Positions 54,701-63,291 of a stretch of DNA of 64,000 nt are shown here, one piece after another; the first letter of the stretch is position 1; every line of letters begins with the position of its first letter. The DNA is taken from the NCBI RefSeq assembly GCF_040409955.1, contig NZ_CP123385.1, forward strand, positions 248,001 to 312,000. Reading direction: 5' to 3'. The notes beneath the pieces were generated by a model. The model ran no database searches. It was not told where the DNA came from and saw only the letters and a list, made by a program, of their open reading frames with translations. A program made the position numbers and the translations under genes. Origin of the DNA: Salipiger sp. H15 (GTDB taxonomy: Bacteria > Pseudomonadota > Alphaproteobacteria > Rhodobacterales > Rhodobacteraceae).

Positions 54701-57700
54701 TTGAAGTTCACGCTGAGCTTGTCGGCCGGAAGCGTGCCGTCGTCGGGCAGCGTGCCGGTGCCGGTGCGCACGTTGACCGCGATCGCCGGGTAGGCCGAGC
54801 CGGTGGGCGTGTTGGTGGTGCCGTCGGCATCGAGCGCCGAGGCCTCGGTGACGAAGCCGTAGGTCAGCCCGTTCGACTGCAGCCCATAGTCGGTGAAGTT
54901 GCCGACGAGGTAGTCGGGATCGACCGGCGTGCTGCCGTCCTGGAAGTTGATGCGGATGGTCTCGCGCACGCCCGGCTCGGAGGGCGTCGGCGGCGGCGTC
55001 ACGTCGTTGAAGATCGTCACGCTGTCGATGTTGGGCCCGTTCGCGACGGTGTTGGCCAGCGTCACGGTGTTGGCGCCCGCCGCCAGAGTCACCTCGACCT
55101 CGACGTCGAGCCAGACGTCCCAGTCGGGGGTCATGCCGAAGGGCACGATCACCGTCTGGCCGTTGACCTGCATCTCCATCGGGCGGTCGGGGGTGGTGGG
55201 CGAGCCGTTGGCGTAGCGGAAGCTCATCGTGTAGGTGCCCGCCTCGGGGACGCTCACGTCGAACTGCACCGCGTCTCCGATGTCGCCACCCATGTCGAGA
55301 TAGCCGGTGCCGGTGTAGTTCGACCAGATGCCCTCGGGCCGGTCGGCGGTGACGCCCTCGGGGTTCGAGGCGTCGCGGACCTGGGTCGAGAGCGGGTCGC
55401 CCTCGCCCGTGCCGGTGTCGTCGAGGATGAGGATCGAGCCGTCGCGGTTCTCGAGCTGGATCGTGGTCGAGAAGGCCTCGGGCGCGTCGCCGATGGCGAT
55501 CAACGCCGAGGTCTCGGCGGTGTTCCCGGTCCCGTCGGTCACCCGGAAGACCAGCGCCAGCGAGGTCTCGGCGGCAAAGGCCGAGAGGTCGAGCGTGACA
55601 GTGCCGCCCGAGGGCACGATCGGCGCGAAGCTGGCGCCGCCGTCGGTCGAGACCTCTAAGAGCACGATGTCGGGATCGACGCCGGCGAGCGCGAACTCGA
55701 CCGCGCCGAGCGCGGCGGGGTCGATGGTCGACGCCTCGGGCGCGGCGGCGAGGTCATTGCCCTCGTCGGCGGTGGTGTCGGGCTCGGGGATCGGGCCGGT
55801 TCCGGCCTCGGTGATCTCGATCCGGTCGACGTTGGGGCCCGAGGTGGCCCCCGCCGGGATCGCCAGCGCAAGCGTGTTGTCGCCCGCGACCAGCGTCACG
55901 GTGGTGGTCTGGAAGAGCCAGTGGTCGAAGCCCTCCTCGGCGCCGGAGCCGTCGGGATCGGTGGTGACGAAGGGCAGCGACACCGCCCCGCCGCCATTCA
56001 CCGACAGGTCGAGCGGGCGCGCGCCGTTCGAGGCGTAGCGCACGTTCAGGTCATAGCTGCCGCCGGCGGCGACGGTCACGGTGAAGGTGACCGCATCGCC
56101 GGGCGTGTCGCCGAAGTCGAGGTAGCCGGTGCCGCTGAAGTCCGGCCGCAACCCGTTGACGAGGTTGACGTTGCTCTCGGGGTTGTCGGCATCGCGGATC
56201 TGCGTGTCGTTGGTGTTCGCGTCCACATCGAGGATGGTGAGCTGCGCGAGGGTCTCGTCCTCGGCCTCGATGACGATGGGCTCGAAGGTTGCGCCGGGAT
56301 CGGTGACGGCGATGACGAAGGTCTGGCTGGACTGCTGGCCGGTCTCGTCGAAGGCGGTGACCACCACCTCGACCGTGGGCTCGGTGGCGAAGTCGAGGCT
56401 CTGGTTGGCCAGCAGGGTCAGCTGGTCGTCGCCGTCGATCTGGAAGCGCGGATCATCGACGCTGAACGAGACCGCCGTGCCCTCGGGATCGACCGCCGAG
56501 ACCGTGCCGATGATCGCGCCCGCGACGCCTGAGCCGACGCTCAGCGAGGTGATCTGCGGCAGCGAGGGCGCCTCGTCGACGTCGAGCGTGGTGATGGTGA
56601 GCGTCGTGGTGGTGGACTCGTTCGCGGCATCGGTGGCGGTGACCGCCACCTGCACGCTCGGCGTGGTCTCGAAATCGAGCGACTCCCCGTCCTTGAGCTT
56701 CAGCGCGCCGCCGACGACCTCGAAGTCCGAGGCCGGATCGACGCTGAAGGTGATCGCGGCGCTGTCGCCGTCCGGATCGACCGCCGAGAGCGTGCCGATC
56801 ACTGCACCCGCGGCGTTCTCGGCCACCGCGCTCGCGCTCAGCGCGATGGAATTGGGCTGCGTCGCCTCGATCACGTCGGTGACGGTGACCGAGATGTCCT
56901 GCGAGGTGACGAGCACGCCGTCGCTGGTGCTCAGCGTGACCTCGTAGACGTTGTCGCCGTCAAGGTCCGCCGGGGCCTCGAAATCGGGGGCGCTGGCAAA
57001 GCTGAGCGTGCCGGTGGCCTCGTCGAACACGAAGGCCGCGGCATCGTCGCCGGTCAGCTCGTAGCTGAGCGCGTCGCCCTCGCCATCCGCGGCGGTGAGG
57101 CCGGTCGCGACCTCGGTGGCGTTCTCGGCCATCGTCACGTCGCCCGCCGTCCCGTCGAATTCGGGCGCGGAGTTGACCGGCGGGAAGACCGCCGCCTCGC
57201 CCGTGCTGGTGATCGCGATGGCGTCGATGTTGGGTCCGTTGCTGAAGCCCGCGGGGATCGCCAGAGTCAGGCTGTTCTCGCCCGCCTCGAGCGCGATCTG
57301 CACCGGCGCGCGCACGGCCCAGTTGGCAAAGCCGCTGCGCTCGGGGAAGCCGAGGACGCCGCCCACCGCATCAGTGCCGTTGACCAGCACCGCCAGCGGC
57401 CGGTCTGTCGCGGCCGCGTCCACCGAGGCGTAGCGGATATGCAGGTCGTAGAGCCCGGCCTCGGCCACGGTCACGGTCCAGGTGATGGTTTCGTCGCCAT
57501 CCGCCCCGTCGCCGCCGAAGTCGGTGTAGCCGAAGCCGCTGTAGCCCACACGCAGGCTGTAGGCGTCGATCGGGCCGTCGCTGCCGGTCTCGGCGGTCGT
57601 GACGTCGTTCTGCACGCGATGGAAGGTTGCCGCGCCCTCGGGGATCACCCCGCTCTCGCTTTGCAGCACGATCGGCGCGATGCTCGGCGAGGGCAGTTCC

Positions 57701-59343
57701 GGCTCGACGTCGGTGACGGTGATCGAGAGATCCTGCGTCACGCTGCGCACACCGTCCGAGACCTCGACCGTCACCTCGAAGACGCCGTCGAGATCGGCAT
57801 CACTTGCGAGCTCGAAGTCCGCCGGGGCGTTCAGCGTCAGGAGACCCGAGGTGCTGATCGAGACCTTGTCCGCGTCGGGGCCGGAAAGCTGGTAGCTCAA
57901 CACGTCGGGCGCAAGATCGGCAAGCTCGCGGTCATCCGCCAGCACCTGCCCGATCTCGGTCGAATTCTCGGCGATCTCGAAGCCCGCGGCGCTCAGGATC
58001 TCGGGCGCGGCGAAGCTGACCGCCGTGCCCGGCAGCGCGACGGCGACCGCGTCGATGTTGGGCGCGACCGAGGCCGCGTCCTGGATCAGCACCACCTGGT
58101 GCGTGCCATCGCCCACGGTGACGGTGAAGCTCTGCGTGCCCCAGGTGCTCCACCCGCCGGTGCGGCTGTCGGCCAGCGTGCCGGCGCCGGCACCGTCGAC
58201 CTCGACCGAGAGCGGGCGCAGCGCCGTGGAGCCGTTGGCATAGCGCAGGGTGATCTCGTAGGTGCCGGCGGGCGCGTCGAAGGAGAAGGCGATCTTGGGC
58301 CCGGCGCTGCCGTTGATGTCAATGTAGCCGCTGCCGCTGTAGTCGTGGCGCAGGCCGAACTCGTCGAACTCGTTGCCCTCGCTCTCGGGGCCGGTGTTGT
58401 CCCCCGCCCCCGAGAAGACCGCGCCGTCCTCGGGGTTGGAAAGCTCGGTGCGCTTGAGCGACGTGCCGCCCGCGTCGACGATCTCGAGCGCCTCGACGCC
58501 GAGATAGACCGGCGCGAAGGGCGCGATGACCGTGACGGTGACCGCCTGCTCGGTGGTGCCGCCCTCGGGATCGGTGGCGGAGACGAGGAGCGCGTAGCTC
58601 GGCTGGGTGGCGGATTCGGCCGGGGAGAGCAGGCGCAGCGCGCCGGTCGCGGGGTCGATCTCGAAGGCGGCCGCGTCGGCACCGCCGGTGATCGCGTAGG
58701 TCATCGCCTCGCGCGCGGGCGCGTCGGCCGAAGTGTCGTTGGCGATGTCGCTGGCCAGCACCGAGCCGACCGCGGTCTCGTTCTCGACGACCGTCAGGCT
58801 TGCCTCGCTCTCGAAGGTCGGCAGCGAGAAGTTCGGCACCACGCCGACGTCGTGGATGGCGATGGCGTCGATGTTCGGCGCCCCGGCGGCGCTGTCCTGG
58901 TTGACGACGAGCGCGTGCTCGCCGCCGCTGGCGAGGGTGATGGTGACCGTGCGGGTCTCCCAGCCGTAGAAGGCGCCGGTGTCGGTGTCTTCGATCACGT
59001 AGCTCACCCCGTCGACGGTGAGCGAGATCGGCCGGGGATCGTTGCCGCCGTTCGACAGGCGCAGGGTGATCTCGTAGGTGCCGGCCTCGGCGGTGAAGCT
59101 GGTCGAGGCCTGGGCGCCGGTGTCGCTGCCGTTGATGTCGAGATAGCCCCAGTCATCCAGGTCGCCGCTGCCGGTATAGCCGGGGCGCAGCCCGTAGGCG
59201 TCGTAGCTCGGCGCGCCGGTGTTGGCGGCGCCGGTGACCTCGACGTTGCTGCTGCGCGTGCGGATGAGGTTCGCGGGGGTCGCCTCGCCGACCACGTCGA
59301 GCACGAAATCCTCGCCTTGGATGAAAATGGTTTCGATCGGCAT
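45769..59343 (-). CDS. Giant (4524-residue) extracellular mosaic protein: CBM-like, cadherin-like and sorbosone-dehydrogenase-like propeller domains
   Basis: One uninterrupted 13.6-kb gene. There is no N-terminal signal peptide, no transmembrane helix and no cysteine that I can find, and the protein is strongly acidic. Approximate order: five CBM6/35-like beta-sandwich modules alternating with cadherin/Ig-like domains (1-1450); malectin-like module (1460-1650); Ig-like (1665-1795); glucose/sorbosone-dehydrogenase-like propeller (1805-2295: GIIGIAFDPEDENTIWISD, HVTNSLEFRLNPDF, GNRNGYDLVWHSNGYLYV); further CBM-like modules (2300-2820). Then two ASH-like domains each ending in a DUF4114-like YDYNDNMF or FDYNDHMF motif (2825-3500); a thrombospondin-3-like calcium stretch (DSDGDGTPDFFDQDN); a clear CBM6 (3560-3715); and three tandem 267-residue repeats (3722-4510). 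Probably secreted by a type I system and calcium-dependent. GGGAGAG precedes the ATG. Role inferred: polysaccharide binding or adhesion, perhaps with sugar oxidation. Confidence 0.88.
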   Translation of the reverse strand: MPIETIFIQGEDFVLDVVGEATPANLIRTRSSNVEVTGAANTGAPSYDAYGLRPGYTGSGDLDDWGYLDINGSDTGAQASTSFTAEAGTYEITLRLSNGGNDPRPISLTVDGVSYVIEDTDTGAFYGWETRTVTITLASGGEHALVVNQDSAAGAPNIDAIAIHDVGVVPNFSLPTFESEASLTVVENETAVGSVLASDIANDTSADAPAREAMTYAITGGADAAAFEIDPATGALRLLSPAESATQPSYALLVSATDPEGGTTEQAVTVTVIAPFAPVYLGVEALEIVDAGGTSLKRTELSNPEDGAVFSGAGDNTGPESEGNEFDEFGLRHDYSGSGYIDINGSAGPKIAFSFDAPAGTYEITLRYANGSTALRPLSVEVDGAGAGTLADSRTGGWSTWGTQSFTVTVGDGTHQVVLIQDAASVAPNIDAVAVALPGTAVSFAAPEILSAAGFEIAENSTEIGQVLADDRELADLAPDVLSYQLSGPDADKVSISTSGLLTLNAPADFELASDADLDGVFEVTVEVSDGVRSVTQDLSITVTDVEPELPSPSIAPIVLQSESGVIPEGAATFHRVQNDVTTAETGSDGPIDAYSLRVGYSGFGYTDFGGDGADGDETITWTVTVAEAGLYDLHIRYASVDAAATDRPLAVLVNGTDAVGGVLGFPERSGFANWAVRAPVQIALEAGENSLTLAIPAGFSNGPNIDAIAITSTGEAAVFPPVNSAPEFDGTAGDVTMAENATEVATGLTAADGEGDALSYELTGDDAAAFVFDEATGTLSFASAPDFEAPADLDGDNVYEVTLSTSDGVLVTSQDISVTVTDVIEATQPNSIALSASAVAENAAGAVIGTLSAVDPDGDSAAITFSVDPASDFEVVGGALKLKDGESLDFETTPSVQVAVTATDAANESTTTTLTITTLDVDEAPSLPQITSLSVGSGVAGAIIGTVSAVDPEGTAVSFSVDDPRFQIDGDDQLTLLANQSLDFATEPTVEVVVTAFDETGQQSSQTFVIAVTDPGATFEPIVIEAEDETLAQLTILDVDANTNDTQIRDADNPESNVNLVNGLRPDFSGTGYLDFGDTPGDAVTFTVTVAAGGSYDLNVRYASNGARPLDLSVNGGGAVSLPFVTTDPDGSGAEEGFDHWLFQTTTVTLVAGDNTLALAIPAGATSGPNVDRIEITEAGTGPIPEPDTTADEGNDLAAAPEASTIDPAALGAVEFALAGVDPDIVLLEVSTDGGASFAPIVPSGGTVTLDLSAFAAETSLALVFRVTDGTGNTAETSALIAIGDAPEAFSTTIQLENRDGSILILDDTGTGEGDPLSTQVRDASNPEGVTADRPEGIWSNYTGTGYLDMGGDIGDAVQFDVSVPEAGTYTMSFRYANGSPTTPDRPMEMQVNGQTVIVPFGMTPDWDVWLDVEVEVTLAAGANTVTLANTVANGPNIDSVTIFNDVTPPPTPSEPGVRETIRINFQDGSTPVDPDYLVGNFTDYGLQSNGLTYGFVTEASALDADGTTNTPTGSAYPAIAVNVRTGTGTLPDDGTLPADKLSVNFNAMDPRLTGYAHFDLEGTFPGRTAWEIELDNGWYEVTVSVGDTGGANDSHNRLFIEGALATEWTSTSAFKTELLTTLAHVQDGHLTLSAQGGTITEMQYLEIRALPDLTPEDGNEAPDDYAFFINPRAVSTGGEVDLGIHGGDLPTDIDPTSDIVLGVSVVDGRGGVLLESLEDGSIRIYETLTGQEVAYNANTTGGFDSVTIAPVTDLKPYTSYTVVIDGFRDRGDNDDSAALTREFQKFTTTFTTGAAPLVEAREVAFSDTVEVNSNPMQGESYTSIEMSPDKQFLYVTSITGSITRWAVNADGSLDQASKEVWFPGGDFVVPGEGTRGIIGIAFDPEDENTIWISDNYPIPLNGRSNAVPDFSGRISKVTLGDGGSLEDATIETYITGLPRSNGDHVTNSLEFRLNPDFVEGGDAPQYLLYLTQGSNSAMGAPDSAWGNRPERLLNAAILEIDRSREAPEGGFDVSTEPLPADGQNRRYADTDNDLKNGGIAITDGIYVGNYLHFDENGVAEVRTGEDASSELIVRYYDPFAEDAVLSIFAEGNRNGYDLVWHSNGYLYVPTNGSAAGGNVPDDPSTPENEAITNVGLQADYLFRMVEGGYYGHPNPLRDKYILNGANPTSGTDPNQVGNYPVGTDPDPDYDLEGAYNLGNNRSPNGAIEYMSGVFGTSLQHAVIFTQYSSGDNLRAVLLNEDGTPAADFILTDLDGNEINYVDPLDVIEGADGRLYMLTLNRANGVSQIIRLDAAPGGAIEDTTADEGGNLALLVVSAADPANVLFQVIGLDPDIQSLTISFDGGPAQAVSLDAQNRFSVDLSGGTEQVSATLQVFDDDGNTASTSTAFTPGDSASGNFIDASAFTVLDTDGGTLIRLLSDPATHETPGGTYDANGDGMNDGYDGAGYLDMNGGAEDKASFVYDAPSAGSYTLSFRMANGSGTPRPVAIHAGIQTVQIASTDTGSFATWQSFEITLDLVEGPNTVIIEQLAAAGGPNIDSVAVVPNLPTAPNDGSESVGGVTYTRYEAEHAVLDGAVIATDERNQSGGEFVDFDGTGTQSITWTVSVTEAGIYGMDILYALATTKAARPASLFVNGIDQGILAFEPNSTAAENVWGPQSAQVSLSAGLNTISISVPDANGANIDYLRVSQAPVDSFVPAYAAIDGEGRIELEATDDTTRTLGATQVEFYFTVAADDTYALDLAANAGAPDGAGLTVYLSANGAQPVEIGDIGFPGQGDAGETTAYVELAAGVQYKLTVISDAAGASALDYLDVRPAPGNDNADIEIRSNDPAYFDNRLHFSWIDDPDAVAGTPRDYKESATVTISNSGTEPLEVLEATITGPFELADPDVFYGLTLAAGQSINVQVLFDRAAYTSGSGNVSGVFKGALDIRSNDADTPVATVDLAGFWQSQDEGGQEPNLNEVWEVFGFGNRIEGLSYSSGGGGSVLDFYDLYIPSDETEVLSPYWRIADGVTEARITQIAAFHSPSGAGIRFHAPGDSGIDVGMTTHISSNNQTLLPLASSNSFATRVFTAADIPDGWAGNDLFGIEINNQSTDPRLNPTGAGTPTQADLDARFPGYTVVNGQVYDPEGNEVSDGYTVRMYQAVDEDGAIIENVFLGVMDYTGINYDYNDNMFVIEGVAPVYYGAVATIEGLDDAAADDRLVFSRIDNPANGNQAFRDSAVITITNDGIAGLSIDDLEVTGAFTISGLAEGQVIAPGASAQLTVTFIGIDPADDNQATAYEGTLTIGSSAGTREIALAGLAQIQSEGGEEPTVAQIVQAFGYSTDVAQGLLSNGGIVETVGDEVLLPYLQRLDDSRPIEVIQLAAYLSAGTSRLSLHDVSSGALTELYAQDDNQYQTLLPDGLVAGPGAQPGVARASIDRDGAFGLRVTVDGQPTYSAWSDPDANVADDTYGITPPNEGHYIRFFQAKDAAGNVIEGTFIGIQDYPGGSNFDYNDHMFLVTNVQGYDLSAAEDANADGINDALQTDSDGDGTPDFFDQDNTPAPVQTPYPGPAAPVLEDSLTVLAANFDNGGQDVSWNDDPGRDGSHPLRADTDVELVGSSNDIGYVQPGEWVEYTIDVAQAGSYALSVNAKTPIGGNTVTATLEDGTPLATFALPDSNGSSTSFNGTVFAATAATTVTLGAGLQTLRFTFDGAPASNGYILDFRSFTLEQVTVDPEPGDTVAPLVGAVVAADITAAGGASATVTITFSDDVALDASSFGTGDISVTGPNGALQVTGFSLSAAGNGSPRSVTYTLAAPGGSWDSADNGAYTVALLGGQVTDTSGNPVAANAALASFNVSVPDTPPPAGDPFRIEAETLDLQGFQVVNNGQASGDRFIQATGSGTHEAGMTFAAAAGAYAITVGHFDESDGQSVLSLLRNGEVMQSFVWNRDAGGAIADASSFSEFTFDAITLAAGDRVSVSGTPNGGEPLRVDYLDFTPTSGGGDPEDLQAPTVSAASAASIASAGGSSTTVTVTYADNVAIDASSIGVNDITVSGPGGALVVTGVSLSVGSDGTPRSATYTVAAPGGSWDTGDNGTYTVALLGGQVVDTSGNPVAANVALTSFSVAVPTTPPPTGDPFRVEAEDLALEGFQVSNNAHASGRQLIQATGSGAHVASMTFAETAGTYEITVGHFDESDGNAVLSLLVNGAVRETFTWNKNAGDAIVNASSFAEYTFAGVALSAGDVVAFAGAPDGGEPLRIDYLDFTPTSGGGPVEDLQAPTVASASAAGIASGGGVSTTVTVTYADNVAVDASTIGTADISVSGPGGALTVTGVTLDIGGDGTPRSATYTVAAPGGSWDAGDNGSYSVALLGNQVFDTNGNAVAANGALTGFTVAVPVTPPPDAEPVRVEAESMDLTGLQVTNNGHASGGQFVQATGSGAHVASFGFTAASGVYTLKLGYYDESDGQSQLSVLLNGEVIDDFIWDADAGAAIVNATSYAEREITGIAIETGDVLELSGTPNAGEPLRIDFLEYVYIDELLAV
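45772..48180 (-). repeat. Three tandem ~800-base coding repeats at the 3' end of the giant gene
   Basis: Each unit encodes an Ig-like domain (TVTYADNVAIDAS... GGSWDTGDNGTYTVALLG) and a carbohydrate-binding-like domain beginning (I/V)EAE and ending GEPLR(I/V)D(Y/F)L(D/E). Units start near 48180, 47380 and 46570. They are strongly similar but not identical. Confidence 0.85.
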
Positions 59344-60395
59344 CTAACTCTCCCACGACAAGACACGGGCCGCCCGGGGCCCGGAAATGAACTTCGCGCC
59401 GAGGCGCACAAATGAATTCGCCCTGCGGCGCAATTACCAGGCGGGCGTGAGATATCGGCCGGTCAGGGACCGGGAATACGGGAATTGACCAATACGCCGG
59501 AAGCCGGCGCACAGGACAAAGCGGAGGCGTCTCCAGGGGTCGGAGGCTGCCAGTGATCAGGATGTTTCTGAGAGGGGCCGCGCCAATTCTTGGCCGCCGA
59601 TTTGTAAGAAAGAAGCTGGGTTGAATGAAAAACTATGAAAATCGTACACTACAAAGCGCGGCGAGGCCGAGGGCCCCGTGCCCAAAAAACAGGCAAGGCG
59701 CACCTCAAATTCTTAACACTCGATGCCAATCTGGCAATACCTTTTTCACCTTCCGCGTCCACGTCCCGCTTCCGCGGCTGTCGGGAGGAAGGTGCCAGAA
59801 GGTCCGTTCGGGGATAATCCGGGCGATCATATCTCATATATCTTTTTATAGTCTAATGTATTGACGCATGAAGTTCATCCTATTCCCCGATCCGGGGCCT
59901 TCCCCGGGCACATGGCGAGCGCGAGACGGCAATTTCCCGGGCCAGGACGAAGTGACCCAGTTGGTTAAAATACCTGGCGCCACGTCGGAGCGAACTCTCC
60001 TTTGGGTAGAGTGCGAACATTTGAAAACTACCATTTCACGTAAAAAGGACTTTTACGCCACTTGACCTGCGACTTTAGTCGCGGCGAGGTTGCGTCAATT
60101 GGCGCCGAATGTCAGCGAGGCGACATTTCCAAGGACAATTCTTAAATTCCGGAATTGATATTTGTTCACGCCCTCAGTCGTATTTCAGTCCGGCGGATCG
60201 CCCCTCGGAATACACCTATATCCGCAATACCGCGGTTGCGTCCGGGCAGGGACGGAACGGCGGGCATCACGGGGGTTCTCGCGGCGGCGCGGAGAACACA
60301 GCCGCCAGCCGAGCGCCTCGGATGCAAATCAACCCGTGCCTTTCCCCGCCCGGTCGCGCTAGACCGGTCGGAGGCACACCGAGCAGGAGAAAAAG
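59344..60395. other. AT-rich noncoding region upstream of the giant gene
   Basis: About 1.05 kb between the divergent starts of the giant gene and the SH3 lipoprotein gene. From about 59550 to 60230 base composition is visibly much richer in A/T than anywhere else in the window, with runs such as ATCATATCTCATATATC near 59828. Short open frames are present but show no family, no good ribosome site and unlike codon use. It contains two palindromes (60039-60057, 60069-60082). It probably carries the promoters of both genes and may be a site of DNA acquisition. Confidence 0.6.
60039..60082. promoter_or_regulatory. Two adjacent palindromes in the AT-rich region
   Basis: CGTAAAA-AGGAC-TTTTACG (60039-60057) and GCGACT-TT-AGTCGC (60069-60082) are perfect inverted repeats with 11 bases between them. 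A TTGACC (60063-60068) lies between. They are possible protein-binding sites; no regulator is recognised. Confidence 0.4.
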
Positions 60396-60695
60396 ATGCG
60401 CAAGACCATCTGGGCCGCGATTTCGCTGGCGACACTGGCCGCATGTGGCGGCGAACCCGGGGCGGTTGCCCTCGGCCACCGGTACGAGGTGCAGGGCGTC
60501 GAGGAAGGCGACTTCCTCAAGCTGCGCGGCGGCCCCGGCACCGGCTTCGACACCTATGTCGGCCTGCCCAACGGCACCGTCGTGCGCGTGAGGGAATGCA
60601 CCCAGACCGGCGGCACGCGCTGGTGCCGGGTCGCGCTGGACCGCGCGCCGGACCTCACGGGCTACGTGTCCTGGGCCTACCTGAGGGAGCTCTAG
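60396..60695 (+). CDS. Small SH3-domain lipoprotein
   Basis: A 99-residue protein. The N terminus MRKTIWAAISLATLAACGGE has a lipobox (LAAC) with lipidated Cys17. The rest is one bacterial SH3b-like domain: YEVQGVEEGDFLKLRGGPGT, GFDTYVGLPNGTVVRV and ending TGYVSWAYLREL. Such domains bind peptidoglycan or peptides. Two further cysteines (ECTQTGGTRWC) may form a disulfide. AGGAGA precedes the ATG. It converges with the aspartase gene. Confidence 0.88.
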   Translation: MRKTIWAAISLATLAACGGEPGAVALGHRYEVQGVEEGDFLKLRGGPGTGFDTYVGLPNGTVVRVRECTQTGGTRWCRVALDRAPDLTGYVSWAYLREL

Positions 60696-60715
60696 GAGCC
60701 CCCTTCCGACAATGC

Positions 60716-60744
60716 AAAACGGGCCGCCCTTCCGGGGCGGCCCG
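60716..60744 (-). terminator. Terminator of the aspartase gene (bidirectional stem)
   Basis: CGGGCCGCCC pairs with GGGCGGCCCG around TTCCG. On the minus strand the stem is followed by TTTT. It lies between the convergent lipoprotein and aspartase genes and could serve both. Confidence 0.8.
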
Positions 60745-60772
60745 CCGATCTGTCCGGCCTGCGGTCCGGGCC

Positions 60773-62122
<1,350 letters not shown>

Positions 62123-62174
62123 CGTCGGTCCTCCCGGTGACTTCGCGGCGGCATTTACCGCGCCAGGTTCAGCT

Positions 62175-62238
62175 GGCAACGTGCAATCTTGCCGGTAGCG
62201 CCGAAGCTGACGCTGGTTGACGCGACCTGTGGCAAGAT
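62175..62238. promoter_or_regulatory. Inverted repeats between aspartase and asparaginase genes
   Basis: ATCTTGCC (62186-62193) is mirrored by GGCAAGAT (62231-62238), and GGCAA (62175-62179) also faces TTGCC (62189-62193). These elements sit in the 212-base divergent gap and could be an operator shared by both genes. Confidence 0.35.
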
Positions 62239-62334
62239 CGGCGTCAGGGGCACTCCCCGGCGCATCTGGCCCGCGACCGGCATCTGGGCGAGACAGGCCG
62301 CAACCCGACGCGCCGCAAAGAGGAAAGGACTCAC

Positions 62335-63288
62335 GTGCGACTTCTGCTGATCCATACCGGCGGCACCATCGGCATGGCCGCGACGCCGCAGGGCTTCGCG
62401 CCGCAAGCCGGTGTGCTCGAGGACGCGCTGCAACGGCTCGGGGCCGAGGGGCGCTGTCCGGCAGGGGTCACGCTGCGCCCGCTCGAGCGGCTGATCGACA
62501 GCGCCGAGGCGACGCCCGAGGACTGGAACCGCCTGACCCGCCTGCTGGCCGAGGCGCAGGGCGCGTTCGACGGCATCGTCGTGACGCATGGCACCGACAC
62601 GCTGGCTTTCTCCGCCGCCGCGCTGTGCCTGTCGCTGCGCGGGCTGGCGATGCCGGTGGTCCTGACCGGCTCGATGCTGCCGCTGACGGTCGAGGGCAGC
62701 GACGGCTGGGACAACCTCGCGGACGCGCTGCGGGCCGCGCAGACGGCGACGCCGGGGGTCTGGGTGCAGTTCGCCGGCAAGCTCCTTCACGGCGCGCGGG
62801 TCCGCAAGGCGCATTCGAGCTTCGCCGATGCCTTCGCCGGGGCCGAGGACGCGACGCCGCCGCTCACCCCGGCGGACAGCTTCGCGCCCGCCCTGCTGAG
62901 CCCGCAGCGGGTGGCGATCCACTCGGTCGCGCCGGGCGGCTGCATCGAACTGCTGGACTTCGCCGCGCAGCACTGCGACGGCATCGTGCTGCGCTGCTAC
63001 GGCTCGGGCACCGCGCCCGACACGCCGCAGATGCGCGCTGCGCTGCGCCGCGCCGCCGAGCGGCAGGTGCCGGTGGTCGCGGTCAGCCAGTCGCCCGAGG
63101 GCGGCGTCAGCCTCGGTACCTATGCCGCGGGCGGTGTGCTGCGCGAGGGCGGCGTCATCGACGGCCGCGACATGACCCCCGAGATGGCCTATGCCAAGCT
63201 GCACCATGCGCTGTCGGCGCATGCGGAGTTCGAGGCGCGCCGCGCCTTCCTCGCGACCCCGGTCTGCGGCGAAATGCACACGGGCTGA
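62335..63288 (+). CDS. L-asparaginase
   Basis: A 317-residue enzyme hydrolysing asparagine to aspartate and ammonia. The two catalytic threonine motifs are IHTGGTIGM at the N terminus and VVTHGTDTLAFSA. PVVLTGSMLPLTVEGSDGWDN follows, and a C-terminal domain has VLRCYGSGTAPD. There is no signal peptide, so it is the cytosolic type I form. It starts with GTG at 62335 preceded by AGGAAAGGA. It is divergent from aspartase, so the pair yields Asn to Asp to fumarate. Confidence 0.92.
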   Translation: MRLLLIHTGGTIGMAATPQGFAPQAGVLEDALQRLGAEGRCPAGVTLRPLERLIDSAEATPEDWNRLTRLLAEAQGAFDGIVVTHGTDTLAFSAAALCLSLRGLAMPVVLTGSMLPLTVEGSDGWDNLADALRAAQTATPGVWVQFAGKLLHGARVRKAHSSFADAFAGAEDATPPLTPADSFAPALLSPQRVAIHSVAPGGCIELLDFAAQHCDGIVLRCYGSGTAPDTPQMRAALRRAAERQVPVVAVSQSPEGGVSLGTYAAGGVLREGGVIDGRDMTPEMAYAKLHHALSAHAEFEARRAFLATPVCGEMHTG

Positions 63289-63291
63289 TCC

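Noticed and set aside
59625..60065. Two short plus-strand open frames in the AT-rich region
   Set aside because: No ribosome site of note, no recognisable domain and codon use unlike the rest of the window; kept as noncoding, though a small gene cannot be excluded.
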